Shown here piece by piece: positions 8,338 to 16,805 of a stretch of 64,000 nt of DNA. Origin of the DNA: an uncultured Tenacibaculum sp. (lineage in GTDB: Bacteria; Bacteroidota; Bacteroidia; Flavobacteriales; Flavobacteriaceae); assembly GCA_947492185.1 (NCBI GenBank), contig CANLMR010000005.1, positions 62,001-126,000 on the forward strand, read 5' to 3'. Within the stretch, counting starts at the first letter, position 1. Each line of letters opens with the position of its first letter. Under the pieces are notes generated by a model. That model ran no database searches and had not been told where the DNA came from. It saw nothing but the letters and a program-made list of their open reading frames with translations. The position numbers were made by a program, and so were the translations under genes.

Positions 8338-9672
8338 ATGAATGCGGAAAAAAAAGTAGCTTTTTACACATTAGGATGCAAATTAAACTTTTCTGAAACA
8401 TCTACGATTGCTAGAAACTTTGTTAATGAAGGATTCAGTAGAGTAGAATTTGAGGAAAAAGCAGATATATATGTTATTAACACATGCTCTGTTACTGATA
8501 ATGCTGATAAACGATTTAAAACAATAGTAAAATCTGCATTAAAACAAAATCCTGAAGCTTTTTTAATAGCTGTAGGTTGTTATGCACAATTAAAACCAGA
8601 AGAATTAGCCAATGTTGATGGTGTTGATTTGGTATTAGGAGCTACTGAAAAATTTAATATTACGAGTTATATTAATGACCTTACCAAAAACGATGTTGGT
8701 GAAGTTCATTCTTGTGAAATAGAAGATGCTGACTTTTATGTTGGCTCATACTCTATTGGAGATAGAACTCGTGCTTTTCTTAAAGTTCAAGACGGTTGCG
8801 ATTATAAATGTACTTACTGCACTATTCCATTAGCAAGAGGTATTTCTAGAAGTGACACTTTAGAAAATGTACTAAAAAATGCTAAGGAAATTTCTGAAAG
8901 AAATATTAAAGAAATTGTTCTTACAGGTGTAAATATAGGTGACTATGGAAAAGGTGAATTCGGAAATAAAAAACACGAACACACTTTCTTAGAATTAGTT
9001 CAAAATTTAGATAAAGTAGAAGGAATTCATAGGTTAAGAATTTCATCAATTGAACCAAATTTATTGAAAGATGAAACTATAGATTTTGTTGCAAATTCAG
9101 ATACTTTTGTTCCTCATTTTCATATCCCACTTCAATCAGGAAGCGATACTCTTTTAAAGAAGATGAAACGCAGATATTTAAGAAAAGTTTACACCAATAG
9201 AGTTACCAAGATTAAGGAAGTTATGCCAAACGCTTGTATTGGAGTAGATGTAATTGTTGGATTCCCTGGAGAAACTGATGAATTATTCTTAGAAACTTAC
9301 AATTACTTATCTGAATTAGATATTTCGTATTTACATGTTTTCACTTATTCAGAAAGACCAAATACTGAAGCTGTTTTAATGGATGGAGTTGTTCCAAAAA
9401 ACATAAGAGCTAAGCGAAGTAAAATGCTAAGAGGACTTTCAGTTAAAAAGAGAAGAGCTTTTTACAAGAGTCAATTAAACAATACATTAACTGTATTATT
9501 TGAAAGCGAAAACAAAGAAGGATATATTCATGGGTTTACTGAAAACTATGTAAAAGTTAAAGCTCCATGGAATCCAGAATTAGTAAATACCTTACACAAA
9601 GTAACACTTACTAAAATAGATGAAGATGGTTTAGTTCGTTTCAACTTTGTTGATACCAAAGTAATTGCTTAA
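8338..9672 (+). CDS. mtaB: tRNA N6-threonylcarbamoyladenosine(37) methylthiotransferase MtaB
   Basis: 444 residues. This radical-SAM enzyme converts t6A to ms2t6A at position 37 of ANN-decoding tRNAs. The N-terminal UPF0004 domain has its three cluster cysteines at 14 (LGCKLN), 50 (NTCSVT) and 81 (VGCYAQ). The radical-SAM motif is C154-x3-C158-x2-C161 (CDYKCTYC). A C-terminal TRAM-like domain closes the protein. The window also encodes TsaD (21.4 kb), which makes the t6A that is MtaB's substrate. An apparent longer start (TTG at 8314) overlaps the promoter and is rejected. The next gene follows after 41 bp without a terminator. Confidence 0.95.
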   Translation: MNAEKKVAFYTLGCKLNFSETSTIARNFVNEGFSRVEFEEKADIYVINTCSVTDNADKRFKTIVKSALKQNPEAFLIAVGCYAQLKPEELANVDGVDLVLGATEKFNITSYINDLTKNDVGEVHSCEIEDADFYVGSYSIGDRTRAFLKVQDGCDYKCTYCTIPLARGISRSDTLENVLKNAKEISERNIKEIVLTGVNIGDYGKGEFGNKKHEHTFLELVQNLDKVEGIHRLRISSIEPNLLKDETIDFVANSDTFVPHFHIPLQSGSDTLLKKMKRRYLRKVYTNRVTKIKEVMPNACIGVDVIVGFPGETDELFLETYNYLSELDISYLHVFTYSERPNTEAVLMDGVVPKNIRAKRSKMLRGLSVKKRRAFYKSQLNNTLTVLFESENKEGYIHGFTENYVKVKAPWNPELVNTLHKVTLTKIDEDGLVRFNFVDTKVIA

Positions 9673-9713
9673 ATTAACCTCATTAATTATTATCCCTATT
9701 AAAAAATTCTATT

Positions 9714-10457
9714 ATGAAACTATTATGTATGTCCGTTTTTTTATTAGCATTGAGTTGTGGAACTGCTAAAGAAAAAGCATCAACTACTAAAACTCAAACT
9801 GAACAAAAAGTTAAAGAAGAGATACCTTCAACTGTTGAAGAACCAAAAAATCAACTTATAGCTGTTTTAAGTAATCCAAAAAGCATTAATAATGTAAAAG
9901 CATTAGTTACTAATAGCGGATTAAAATGGAAAACAATGGCTATGGATAGTGAAACATCTAAAATTGCAGTAATTGAAATTCCTGATGGTAAACTTGATTT
10001 CTGGATTGATCGTTTGAACAACTCAAGAGAGTTTAGAACTATAAAAGTTAATTCTAAAACTGCAGCAAAAGAGTTAGTAAAAAGAGAACAAAACGCATTA
10101 ATTTCTATACGTAAAACAGCATGTATGGGTGATTGTCCTTCTTATGATGTTTATATCAATAAAGAAGGTAATCTTTCTTTTAAAGGAAAAGAATTTACTT
10201 TAGAAAAAGGAGAAAAAGAATTTAAACTTTCTGAAAAGCAATTAAGTCATATTAATGATATTCTGAAAAAGAAAGATTTTTCTTCTTATAAAGACACCTA
10301 TGACAATCCTAGAATAATGGATTTACAAAGTACTTTTTTAGTTCATAATGGAAAACAAGTAAAAATTCGTTTATGGAATGATGACGTACCTGAAGAATTA
10401 ATGGAATTAAATGAATATATAGAAGGTATCCTTTTAGAAAAAAAATTCTTTGAATAA
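9714..10457 (+). CDS. DUF6438 domain lipoprotein
   Basis: 247 residues. A short signal ends in ALSC, giving a lipidated cysteine near residue 15, then a charged linker. The C-terminal half carries ISIRKTACMGDCPSYDVYINKEGNLSFKG, the signature of DUF6438 with its two conserved cysteines (CMGDC). No function is established for this domain. It lies between mtaB and an alpha/beta hydrolase (3 bp gap downstream), so these genes are probably co-transcribed. Confidence 0.8.
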   Translation: MKLLCMSVFLLALSCGTAKEKASTTKTQTEQKVKEEIPSTVEEPKNQLIAVLSNPKSINNVKALVTNSGLKWKTMAMDSETSKIAVIEIPDGKLDFWIDRLNNSREFRTIKVNSKTAAKELVKREQNALISIRKTACMGDCPSYDVYINKEGNLSFKGKEFTLEKGEKEFKLSEKQLSHINDILKKKDFSSYKDTYDNPRIMDLQSTFLVHNGKQVKIRLWNDDVPEELMELNEYIEGILLEKKFFE

Positions 10458-10460
10458 TAT

Positions 10461-11123
10461 ATGAAACAAAAAACTCATTTATATTTTGTGCCTGGATTAG
10501 CCGCAAACACAAAAATATTTGAGTATCTAAGGTTTGATCATAATTTATTTGAAGCTCATTTCTTAGATTGGATTATACCTCTTTCTACCAATGAAAGTAT
10601 TGAAAGTTATGCCTCTAGAATGTGTACGCATATCAAACATGAAAAACCAATACTTATAGGAGTTTCTTTTGGGGGTGTTATGGTTCAAGAAATGAGTAAA
10701 GTTATTGAAACCAAAAAAACGATTATAATTTCCAGTATAAAAAGTAATAAGGAGTTACCAAACCGTTTAAAAATTGCTCAAAAAACTAAGGCTTATAAAC
10801 TATTTCCGACCAAAGTAGTTGAAAATATTGAAGACTATGAACATTTTTTTTGGGGTAATTACCTAAAAAAAAGAGCCGAGCTCTATAAAATGTATTTGTC
10901 TATTAGAAATGCAACCTATTTAGAATGGGCTATACATAATATTTTAAATTGGAAACAAGATTTTGAATTGGAAAACATCATTCATATTCATGGAAATAAG
11001 GATGAAGTTTTTCCTTCTAAACATATTAAGAATTACATTGAAATTAACAATGGTACACATATAATGATTCTGAATAAAGCAAGAATTATTTCTGAGATAC
11101 TCGAAGAACAGTGTATTTGTTAG
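10461..11123 (+). CDS. Alpha/beta hydrolase
   Basis: 220 residues, no signal peptide, so cytoplasmic. An oxyanion-type YFVPGLAAN motif is near the N-terminus. The nucleophile elbow is GVSFGG with Ser69, the probable acid lies in HGNKDEVFP and the histidine in GTHIMI, giving a full Ser-Asp-His triad. The substrate is unknown; small carboxyesterase-like members are common in this phylum. Only 3 bp separate it from the DUF6438 lipoprotein gene, implying an operon. Confidence 0.85.
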   Translation: MKQKTHLYFVPGLAANTKIFEYLRFDHNLFEAHFLDWIIPLSTNESIESYASRMCTHIKHEKPILIGVSFGGVMVQEMSKVIETKKTIIISSIKSNKELPNRLKIAQKTKAYKLFPTKVVENIEDYEHFFWGNYLKKRAELYKMYLSIRNATYLEWAIHNILNWKQDFELENIIHIHGNKDEVFPSKHIKNYIEINNGTHIMILNKARIISEILEEQCIC

Positions 11124-11147
11124 TTTAAATTTTAAACGCAAAACCGT

Positions 11148-12092
11148 ATGAAATCGATTTTTTTACGCTTATTTTTTTTAGCAGCTGTAGTAATAACAGG
11201 TTTTTTTCTTTTAAATCTAACTAAAATAAAAACTTCTAAACCTAACAACAAAATTGAGAGCAAAAATGACTCAGTTATTGCACCTAGAAGTGTTAGCAAT
11301 ACATACGAAGTAAGAGCCGTTAAAGTACCTAAGTATATTGAATTTGCTGGAGAAAGAGTTCCATTAGAAAAAGCTGATATTTTTGAACGCTTAGACAGAG
11401 AATTATTAGTAAACACTTATTGGCAATCTAATGCATTATTATTAATGAAAAGAGCGAATAAGTTTTTCCCTTTGATCGAACCTTTACTTAAAAAATATAA
11501 TCTTCCAGATGATTTTAAATATTTATGTGTTGCTGAAAGTGCTTTAATTCAAGTTCCTTCTCATAAAGGAGCTGCTGGTTACTGGCATTTTTTACCATCT
11601 ACTGGACGCGAGTATGGTTTGGAAATTAATAAAAATGTAGACGAAAGATACAATCTTGAACTTTCTACCAAAGTAGCAGCTGCTTATTTGAAAAAATCTA
11701 AAGAACGATTTGATAGTTGGACACTTGCTGCTGCAGCTTATAATGCTGGTAATGGAAGGATCTCGAAACGATTGAAAGAACAAAAAGTTTCAAATTATTA
11801 TGATTTGTTATTAAATGTAGAGACGGGTAGATATTTATTTCGAATTTTAGCTTTGAAGGAAATAATGTCTAATCCAAAAAAATATGGTTTTCTTTTTGAT
11901 AAAGAAGATTTATACACTTACCCAAAAGTAAAAGAAATAATCGTAGATACACCAATAGAAAATATAGCTGATTTTGCTAAACAATACAATATTACATATA
12001 AAGAATTAAAACTAGTAAATCCTTGGCTGAGAGAAACCAGATTGAATAACAAAAGTGGTAAAGAATATAAAATTCAAATACCTTTAGAATAA
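11148..12092 (+). CDS. Membrane-anchored lytic transglycosylase (SLT domain, MltD-like)
   Basis: 314 residues. One N-terminal membrane segment (about residues 5-24) anchors a periplasmic SLT domain with catalytic Glu130 in CVAESALIQ, then SHKGAAGYWHFLPSTGREYGL and AAAAYNAGNGRI, the usual goose-lysozyme-like motifs. The last 45 residues (IADFAKQYNITYKELKLVNPWL) resemble a LysM peptidoglycan-binding module. The family cleaves murein glycan strands to 1,6-anhydro ends during wall remodelling. A 7-of-8 promoter box (TGTATTTG, 11112-11119) lies in the end of the preceding gene, so both read-through and own transcription are possible. A strong terminator follows. Confidence 0.92.
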   Translation: MKSIFLRLFFLAAVVITGFFLLNLTKIKTSKPNNKIESKNDSVIAPRSVSNTYEVRAVKVPKYIEFAGERVPLEKADIFERLDRELLVNTYWQSNALLLMKRANKFFPLIEPLLKKYNLPDDFKYLCVAESALIQVPSHKGAAGYWHFLPSTGREYGLEINKNVDERYNLELSTKVAAAYLKKSKERFDSWTLAAAAYNAGNGRISKRLKEQKVSNYYDLLLNVETGRYLFRILALKEIMSNPKKYGFLFDKEDLYTYPKVKEIIVDTPIENIADFAKQYNITYKELKLVNPWLRETRLNNKSGKEYKIQIPLE

Positions 12093-12122
12093 AAAAAAGC
12101 TTGCCGTGGCAAGCTTTTTTTT
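12091..12122. terminator. Bidirectional hairpin terminator
   Basis: A-run, AGCTTGCC, GT loop, GGCAAGCT, T-run. It separates the convergent lytic transglycosylase and DUF349 genes and can serve both strands. Confidence 0.9.
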
Positions 12123-12141
12123 ATTCTATTTATCAATACAA

Positions 12142-13995
12142 CTAATAATCTAACTTTTTAAGGTAATCTAATTTTAATTGCCAAACATCAAGCTGTTCTT
12201 TAAACTCTAGAATTCCTTTTCTAACATTTTGAACTAAAGGATTATCTTCAGTAGCATTAGAAATAAAACTTAAATTATTTTCTAACTGTTGCATTTCCCT
12301 AACAGTTTCTGTAATTTTTTTACGAATAAAAAATTGTTCGTTATCCAATTTTCTATAATCTTCTTGTGCTAAAAGGTTTTCTACAACATTTCTAAACTTC
12401 ATCATTTCTATTTCTTCTCTACCCAAGTTTAATTTTGTCAGTTTAGCATCAACTTCTTTATTAAACTTACCATCTAAATGACGTGCATTTCTTGGTAAAG
12501 CTCCTAGTTCTCTCCATTTAAGTATTGTTTCTTTAACATCATCTACTGTTAAAGTATCATTATTTTTAAATTCATCTAAGAATTTCTTTTTTGCAACTAC
12601 TACAGCTTCTTGTTCTTGAGAAACTCCATCTCTATGTGCATTTAATCTATCAAAATAATGATTACATGCAGTTTTAAATCTATTCCAAATATCATCTGAA
12701 AATTTTCTTGGCACATGACCAATTTTTTTCCAATCAGATTGAATTCTTTTCATAGTATTTGTAGCCGCATCCCAATCTTCACTATCTCTTAAACTTTCTG
12801 CCAATTCAACAAGTTCCATCTTCTTTTTTAGATTATCTGTCTGAGAAGACTTTTCTTGTTTGTAAAATGTATTTTTAGCAGTATTAAATTTCTTTGTAGC
12901 TATTTTAAGTTTTTGCCAAACAACCTCACTTTTATTGTAAGGCAATTTTCCTACGTCAAAATATTTTTTTCTTAAAGCCTCAATATCCTTAATACTATTT
13001 TGCCAGTCTTTATGTGTTTTATTTTTAGAAAAATCATAACCATTAATTTCTTCAATTACAGCTAGTTTTTCATTGATAACATCCTGATATTTTGACTTTA
13101 AATCTCTATAATAATCATGACGCCTATCATGTAATTTTTTAGTAGCATTACTAAATTTACTCCAAACATCTTCTCTGAATTCTCTACTAACAGGACCAAC
13201 CTCTTCTTTCCATAAACGATGTAATTCTTGTAACTCTTTAAATGCTGAATTAACATCTTCTATTTCATTTAAAGCTTCAGCTCGTTGTATTAATTTTAGT
13301 TTTTCTTCTAAATTATGTTTAAAATCTAATTCTCTAAAATCTTGATTAAGATGAAGTAAATCGTAAAAACGCTCTACATGATGGTGGTAGGTTTTCCAAG
13401 TATCATTATACCGTGTTCTTGGAACTGGTCCAATAGATTTCCATTGTTCTTGAATTTTTTGAAAATCATTATACATTGTTTTAGGCTCAGCATTTTCAAT
13501 TAAGCTTTTCAATTCCTCTATTAATGTATTTCTCTTTTCTAAATTACTTTTAAGCTGATCATCTAATTGTTTATAATAACGATCTCTCTTTTCTTTATAT
13601 TCTTTTAATAACTTGTTATATTCTGTTTTAATTGGGCTAGAAAACTGAAAGTCAATTGAGTTTCCGCCTTCTGCTAAAAACTCTTCTTTTTTCTCTGATA
13701 ATAACTTACCAAACTTAAGGTTAAATGCATTTTTAATTTCATCTGCATTTTTCTTAATAAGTTGTACAGGATTATCCGTCAATAGATTTTTTAGTTCAGA
13801 AACCAACTTGTCCAATTCCATACCATTGTAATCTAACATTGGTATTTCTTGAGTTTCTTCTTTTTCAGAATTCTCAGCTACAACATTTTCAACTTCATTA
13901 ACTGCAGCTTCTGCTTTCTTAGTTTCTTGTTCTATTTGGTTTTGTGCTTCTTCTTTTGCGTTTTCCTCCAAGCTGTTATCATTATTTTCTAACAT
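12142..13995 (-). CDS. DUF349 domain protein
   Basis: 617 residues, soluble, highly charged and predicted largely alpha-helical or coiled-coil. An acidic N-terminal stretch of about 50 residues precedes repeated DUF349 modules marked by W-K-x-I/V-G-P/H-V-P-R (for example QWKSIGPVPRTRYNDTWK, DWKKIGHVPRKFSDDIW, KWRELGALPRNARHLD). The family is widespread in Flavobacteriia with no defined biochemical function. It lies 112 bp after aroE on the same strand; a 7-of-8 -7 box (complement of 14031-14038) may drive it separately. Confidence 0.88.
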   Translation of the reverse strand: MLENNDNSLEENAKEEAQNQIEQETKKAEAAVNEVENVVAENSEKEETQEIPMLDYNGMELDKLVSELKNLLTDNPVQLIKKNADEIKNAFNLKFGKLLSEKKEEFLAEGGNSIDFQFSSPIKTEYNKLLKEYKEKRDRYYKQLDDQLKSNLEKRNTLIEELKSLIENAEPKTMYNDFQKIQEQWKSIGPVPRTRYNDTWKTYHHHVERFYDLLHLNQDFRELDFKHNLEEKLKLIQRAEALNEIEDVNSAFKELQELHRLWKEEVGPVSREFREDVWSKFSNATKKLHDRRHDYYRDLKSKYQDVINEKLAVIEEINGYDFSKNKTHKDWQNSIKDIEALRKKYFDVGKLPYNKSEVVWQKLKIATKKFNTAKNTFYKQEKSSQTDNLKKKMELVELAESLRDSEDWDAATNTMKRIQSDWKKIGHVPRKFSDDIWNRFKTACNHYFDRLNAHRDGVSQEQEAVVVAKKKFLDEFKNNDTLTVDDVKETILKWRELGALPRNARHLDGKFNKEVDAKLTKLNLGREEIEMMKFRNVVENLLAQEDYRKLDNEQFFIRKKITETVREMQQLENNLSFISNATEDNPLVQNVRKGILEFKEQLDVWQLKLDYLKKLDY

Positions 13996-14107
13996 ATGAA
14001 TAATGTTTAAAGTTCCAGTTTTGTTTATGCTAAAGATAATGAATATTTATTAGTCAATGGCTTTATTTAATCAACTTTGAAATAGTTATTAAATTCATAA
14101 AATTCAT

Positions 14108-14869
14108 CTAACTTTTTTGCCATATCTCCCATGCTTTCTCTGCTTGTAACTCCAACATTTCTAAACCATTTTTAATAACTGCTCCTTTTTCTTCTCCTTT
14201 TTCCAGAAAACGTGTTTTTGTAGGATTATAAATTAGATCATACAAAATATGAGAGTTTCCAAGAAATTCATATGGAATATCAGGACAGTAATCGACATTA
14301 GGATGAGTTCCTAATGGAGTGCAGTTAACAATTAGCAAATAATCTTTAATTAAAGTTTCATCAATTTGTTGATATGTAATTACATTTCCTCCTGCTTCTC
14401 TTCTTGAAACAAATAAAACTTTAAAATTCATTTTTTTTAATGCGAATGCAACTGCTTTTGAAGCCCCTCCAGTTCCTAAAACAAGCGCTTTTTTATGTTT
14501 TTTTTTCAACAAAGGCTTTAACGATTCTTTAAAACCATAATAATCTGTATTAAAGCCTTTTAATTTTCCTTTCTTAGAAATACGAACTGTATTTACTGCA
14601 CCTATTTCAGAAGCTTTCTTATCAATTTTATCTAAAAAAGGAATAACCTCTTCTTTATAAGGTATTGTAACATTAAACCCGATTAATTGTTTTTTATATT
14701 CTTTTAATACGTCTTTTAATTCTTCTATGTTATTAAGATCAAAATTGACATATTTATGATTTTTTAACTCCAGTGATTCAAATTTCTCTGCGAAGTATCC
14801 TCTAGAAAAGGAATATGAAATATTTTTACCTAATAACCCAAAAAGTTTAGGTTTTTCTTCTTTTCCCAT
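14108..14869 (-). CDS. aroE: Shikimate dehydrogenase
   Basis: 253 residues. It reduces 3-dehydroshikimate to shikimate with NADPH in aromatic amino acid synthesis. Seen: LLGKNISYSFS (shikimate-binding serines), NVTIPYKEE with the catalytic lysine, EIGAVNTV, NTDYYGF with the partner aspartate, and LVLGTGGASKAV as the nucleotide-binding loop. The start overlaps the end of the upstream DUF368 gene by 23 nt, so it belongs to the tamB-DUF368-DUF368-aroE transcription unit despite its unrelated pathway. Confidence 0.95.
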   Translation of the reverse strand: MGKEEKPKLFGLLGKNISYSFSRGYFAEKFESLELKNHKYVNFDLNNIEELKDVLKEYKKQLIGFNVTIPYKEEVIPFLDKIDKKASEIGAVNTVRISKKGKLKGFNTDYYGFKESLKPLLKKKHKKALVLGTGGASKAVAFALKKMNFKVLFVSRREAGGNVITYQQIDETLIKDYLLIVNCTPLGTHPNVDYCPDIPYEFLGNSHILYDLIYNPTKTRFLEKGEEKGAVIKNGLEMLELQAEKAWEIWQKS

Positions 14870-15857
14870 AATAATCTATTGCTAGTATAAGTAGTATTCC
14901 AAACAGTATAAAACAAATTGAAATTAAAGTTTCTTTCACTTGAATGTTCGGCAAGTACCTTTGATAGTTTTCTATAATTTTATTTCCTTTTGAATCCAGC
15001 AGAAAATAACCATTTTCACTTTTATACATTGTTTCTTTCCATGGCCAAACAATTCCTAAAGACCCTGTTATAAAACCAATTATAATTGCAGTTACTTGTT
15101 GTTTCCATTTTTTAAAAACATAACCTAAAAAGTGTGAAATAGAAACCAATCCAAAAGCAGATCCTAAAGTAAATGTTACTATAATTTTTAGATATCTCAT
15201 TTTAACCGGATCATTGAGCACTGAAAAATCTCCTGTAACCAAAGAGGTTACAACTCCACCTAAAACATTTACACTATCAACTAAAAGAAGCACATAATTA
15301 CCAAGTAAAATTAAAATAAATGAACCTGATAATCCTGGTAAAGTCATTCCTGAAACTCCAATAATTCCGCAAATAAATACAAAAAACAAATTATCATTTT
15401 CTTTAGCTGGCGACATAAAACTAATGGCTATTCCAATAATAGCTCCTACTAAAAGCCAAGCTATATTTTTAAAACGCCAATCACCAAAATCTTTTGATAT
15501 ATAATAAATAGAACCTATAATCATTCCAAAGAACCATGACCATACATACTGTTCATGATTTTTTAAAAAGTAATCTAAAATTAAAGAAACACTAAAATAA
15601 CTAAACATGCTTCCTAGCATAACCCATACTAGAAATTGAAAGTTGGTATACTTTGCAAAACTTCGAAATCTTCCGTTAAAAAGTAATTTAAAAGCTTTTA
15701 GATTTATCCTACGAAAAGTAAAGATTAATTCTTCATAAAACCCCATTACAAAAGCAACCATTCCACCAGAAACTCCAGGCACTTTATTAGCACCACCCAT
15801 AGCTAAACCCTTTAAGAAAAGATTTATTTTTTGGCCAAATGTTCTTTCTTTATACAC
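14847..15857 (-). CDS. DUF368 (PopT-like) undecaprenyl-phosphate translocase candidate, paralogue 2
   Basis: 336 residues, polytopic inner-membrane protein with about 8-9 hydrophobic segments. Conserved family motifs are NKVPGVSGGMVAFVMGFYEEL and LPGLSGSFILILLGNY. DUF368 proteins have been implicated, with DedA proteins, in returning the lipid carrier undecaprenyl phosphate to the cytoplasmic side; this assignment is by family. The start is a GTG; no ATG lies between it and the upstream in-frame stop at 15876-15878. It follows its paralogue by 24 bp and overlaps aroE. The first motif has N-K where paralogue 1 has A-D. Confidence 0.85.
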   Translation of the reverse strand: MYKERTFGQKINLFLKGLAMGGANKVPGVSGGMVAFVMGFYEELIFTFRRINLKAFKLLFNGRFRSFAKYTNFQFLVWVMLGSMFSYFSVSLILDYFLKNHEQYVWSWFFGMIIGSIYYISKDFGDWRFKNIAWLLVGAIIGIAISFMSPAKENDNLFFVFICGIIGVSGMTLPGLSGSFILILLGNYVLLLVDSVNVLGGVVTSLVTGDFSVLNDPVKMRYLKIIVTFTLGSAFGLVSISHFLGYVFKKWKQQVTAIIIGFITGSLGIVWPWKETMYKSENGYFLLDSKGNKIIENYQRYLPNIQVKETLISICFILFGILLILAIDYYGKRRKT

Positions 15858-15881
15858 TCTTAAACTATTGATTAGTTAATT

Positions 15882-16805
15882 TTATTTATTTGGCACCGCC
15901 AATTTTTCTAATAATAAAATAAGTCCAAAACCTAATGCAGCTAGTAGAATTGCATAAATTAATTGTGGGTCGCCTTCATAAGAAAAAGGTAATATTGATT
16001 CTTCATTAAAAGGCACTTTTTCTCCATGAGAATTAGTTCGGTATGTAATTACTTTTTTCCAAGGCCAAATTTTATTTAAAGAACCAATAATAAAGCCTGT
16101 TAAAGCCGCCAATGTAAAGTTTTTATAATTCGCAAACAACCATTTTAATACTCTAGAAAACGATAATAAACCCACGATAGCTCCTAACATAAAAACTACA
16201 ATTGTTGGAATATCTTTATTCGTAGCTGCATTTAAGACAGGCTTATATGCTCCTAACAAAACTAAAATAAAAGAGCCTGATATACCTGGTAAAATCATGG
16301 CACAAATAGCTATTGCTCCTGCTAAAAAAATAAAAGGCATTGAAGAGTCTTCAGATACTAAAGGAGGTAATGTTGTTATTACATAAGCCAATATTGTAGT
16401 AGCAATTAGTAATATTACTGAAACTACATTCCATTTTTCTATTTGTTTAGCCACATAAATAATACTAGCTAATACTAATCCAAAGAAAAAAGACCATAAT
16501 AAAATTGGATGTGTTTTTAACATCCAAGTAATTACTTTTGCCAACGATAAAACACTAATTATTATCCCTAAGAAAAGAGATAATAAAAAATTTCCATTTA
16601 ATTGTTTCCAAGCCTCTTTAAATCCATCCTTTTTTAATGTTTTAAGAAGTCCTAAGTTTATATTACTAATAGAACTTAACAACTCTTCATAAATTCCAGA
16701 AATAAATGCAATTGTTCCTCCTGATACTCCGGGTACAACATCTGCTGCTCCCATTGCCATTCCTTTTAAAGAGATTAAGAAATAGTCTTTAATTTTTCTG
16801 TTCAT
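15882..16805 (-). CDS. DUF368 (PopT-like) undecaprenyl-phosphate translocase candidate, paralogue 1
   Basis: 307 residues, polytopic membrane protein. It shows the paired family motifs MGAADVVPGVSGGTIAFISGIYEEL near the N-terminus and LPGISGSFILVLLGAYKP in the middle, which look like an inverted-repeat architecture, and ends in a hydrophobic helix. By family it is a candidate for undecaprenyl-phosphate recycling, which supports peptidoglycan and surface polysaccharide synthesis. Its ATG lies inside the tamB 3' end (17 nt overlap), so translation is probably coupled. The tandem arrangement with a diverged paralogue suggests duplication followed by specialisation. Confidence 0.87.
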   Translation of the reverse strand: MNRKIKDYFLISLKGMAMGAADVVPGVSGGTIAFISGIYEELLSSISNINLGLLKTLKKDGFKEAWKQLNGNFLLSLFLGIIISVLSLAKVITWMLKTHPILLWSFFFGLVLASIIYVAKQIEKWNVVSVILLIATTILAYVITTLPPLVSEDSSMPFIFLAGAIAICAMILPGISGSFILVLLGAYKPVLNAATNKDIPTIVVFMLGAIVGLLSFSRVLKWLFANYKNFTLAALTGFIIGSLNKIWPWKKVITYRTNSHGEKVPFNEESILPFSYEGDPQLIYAILLAALGFGLILLLEKLAVPNK

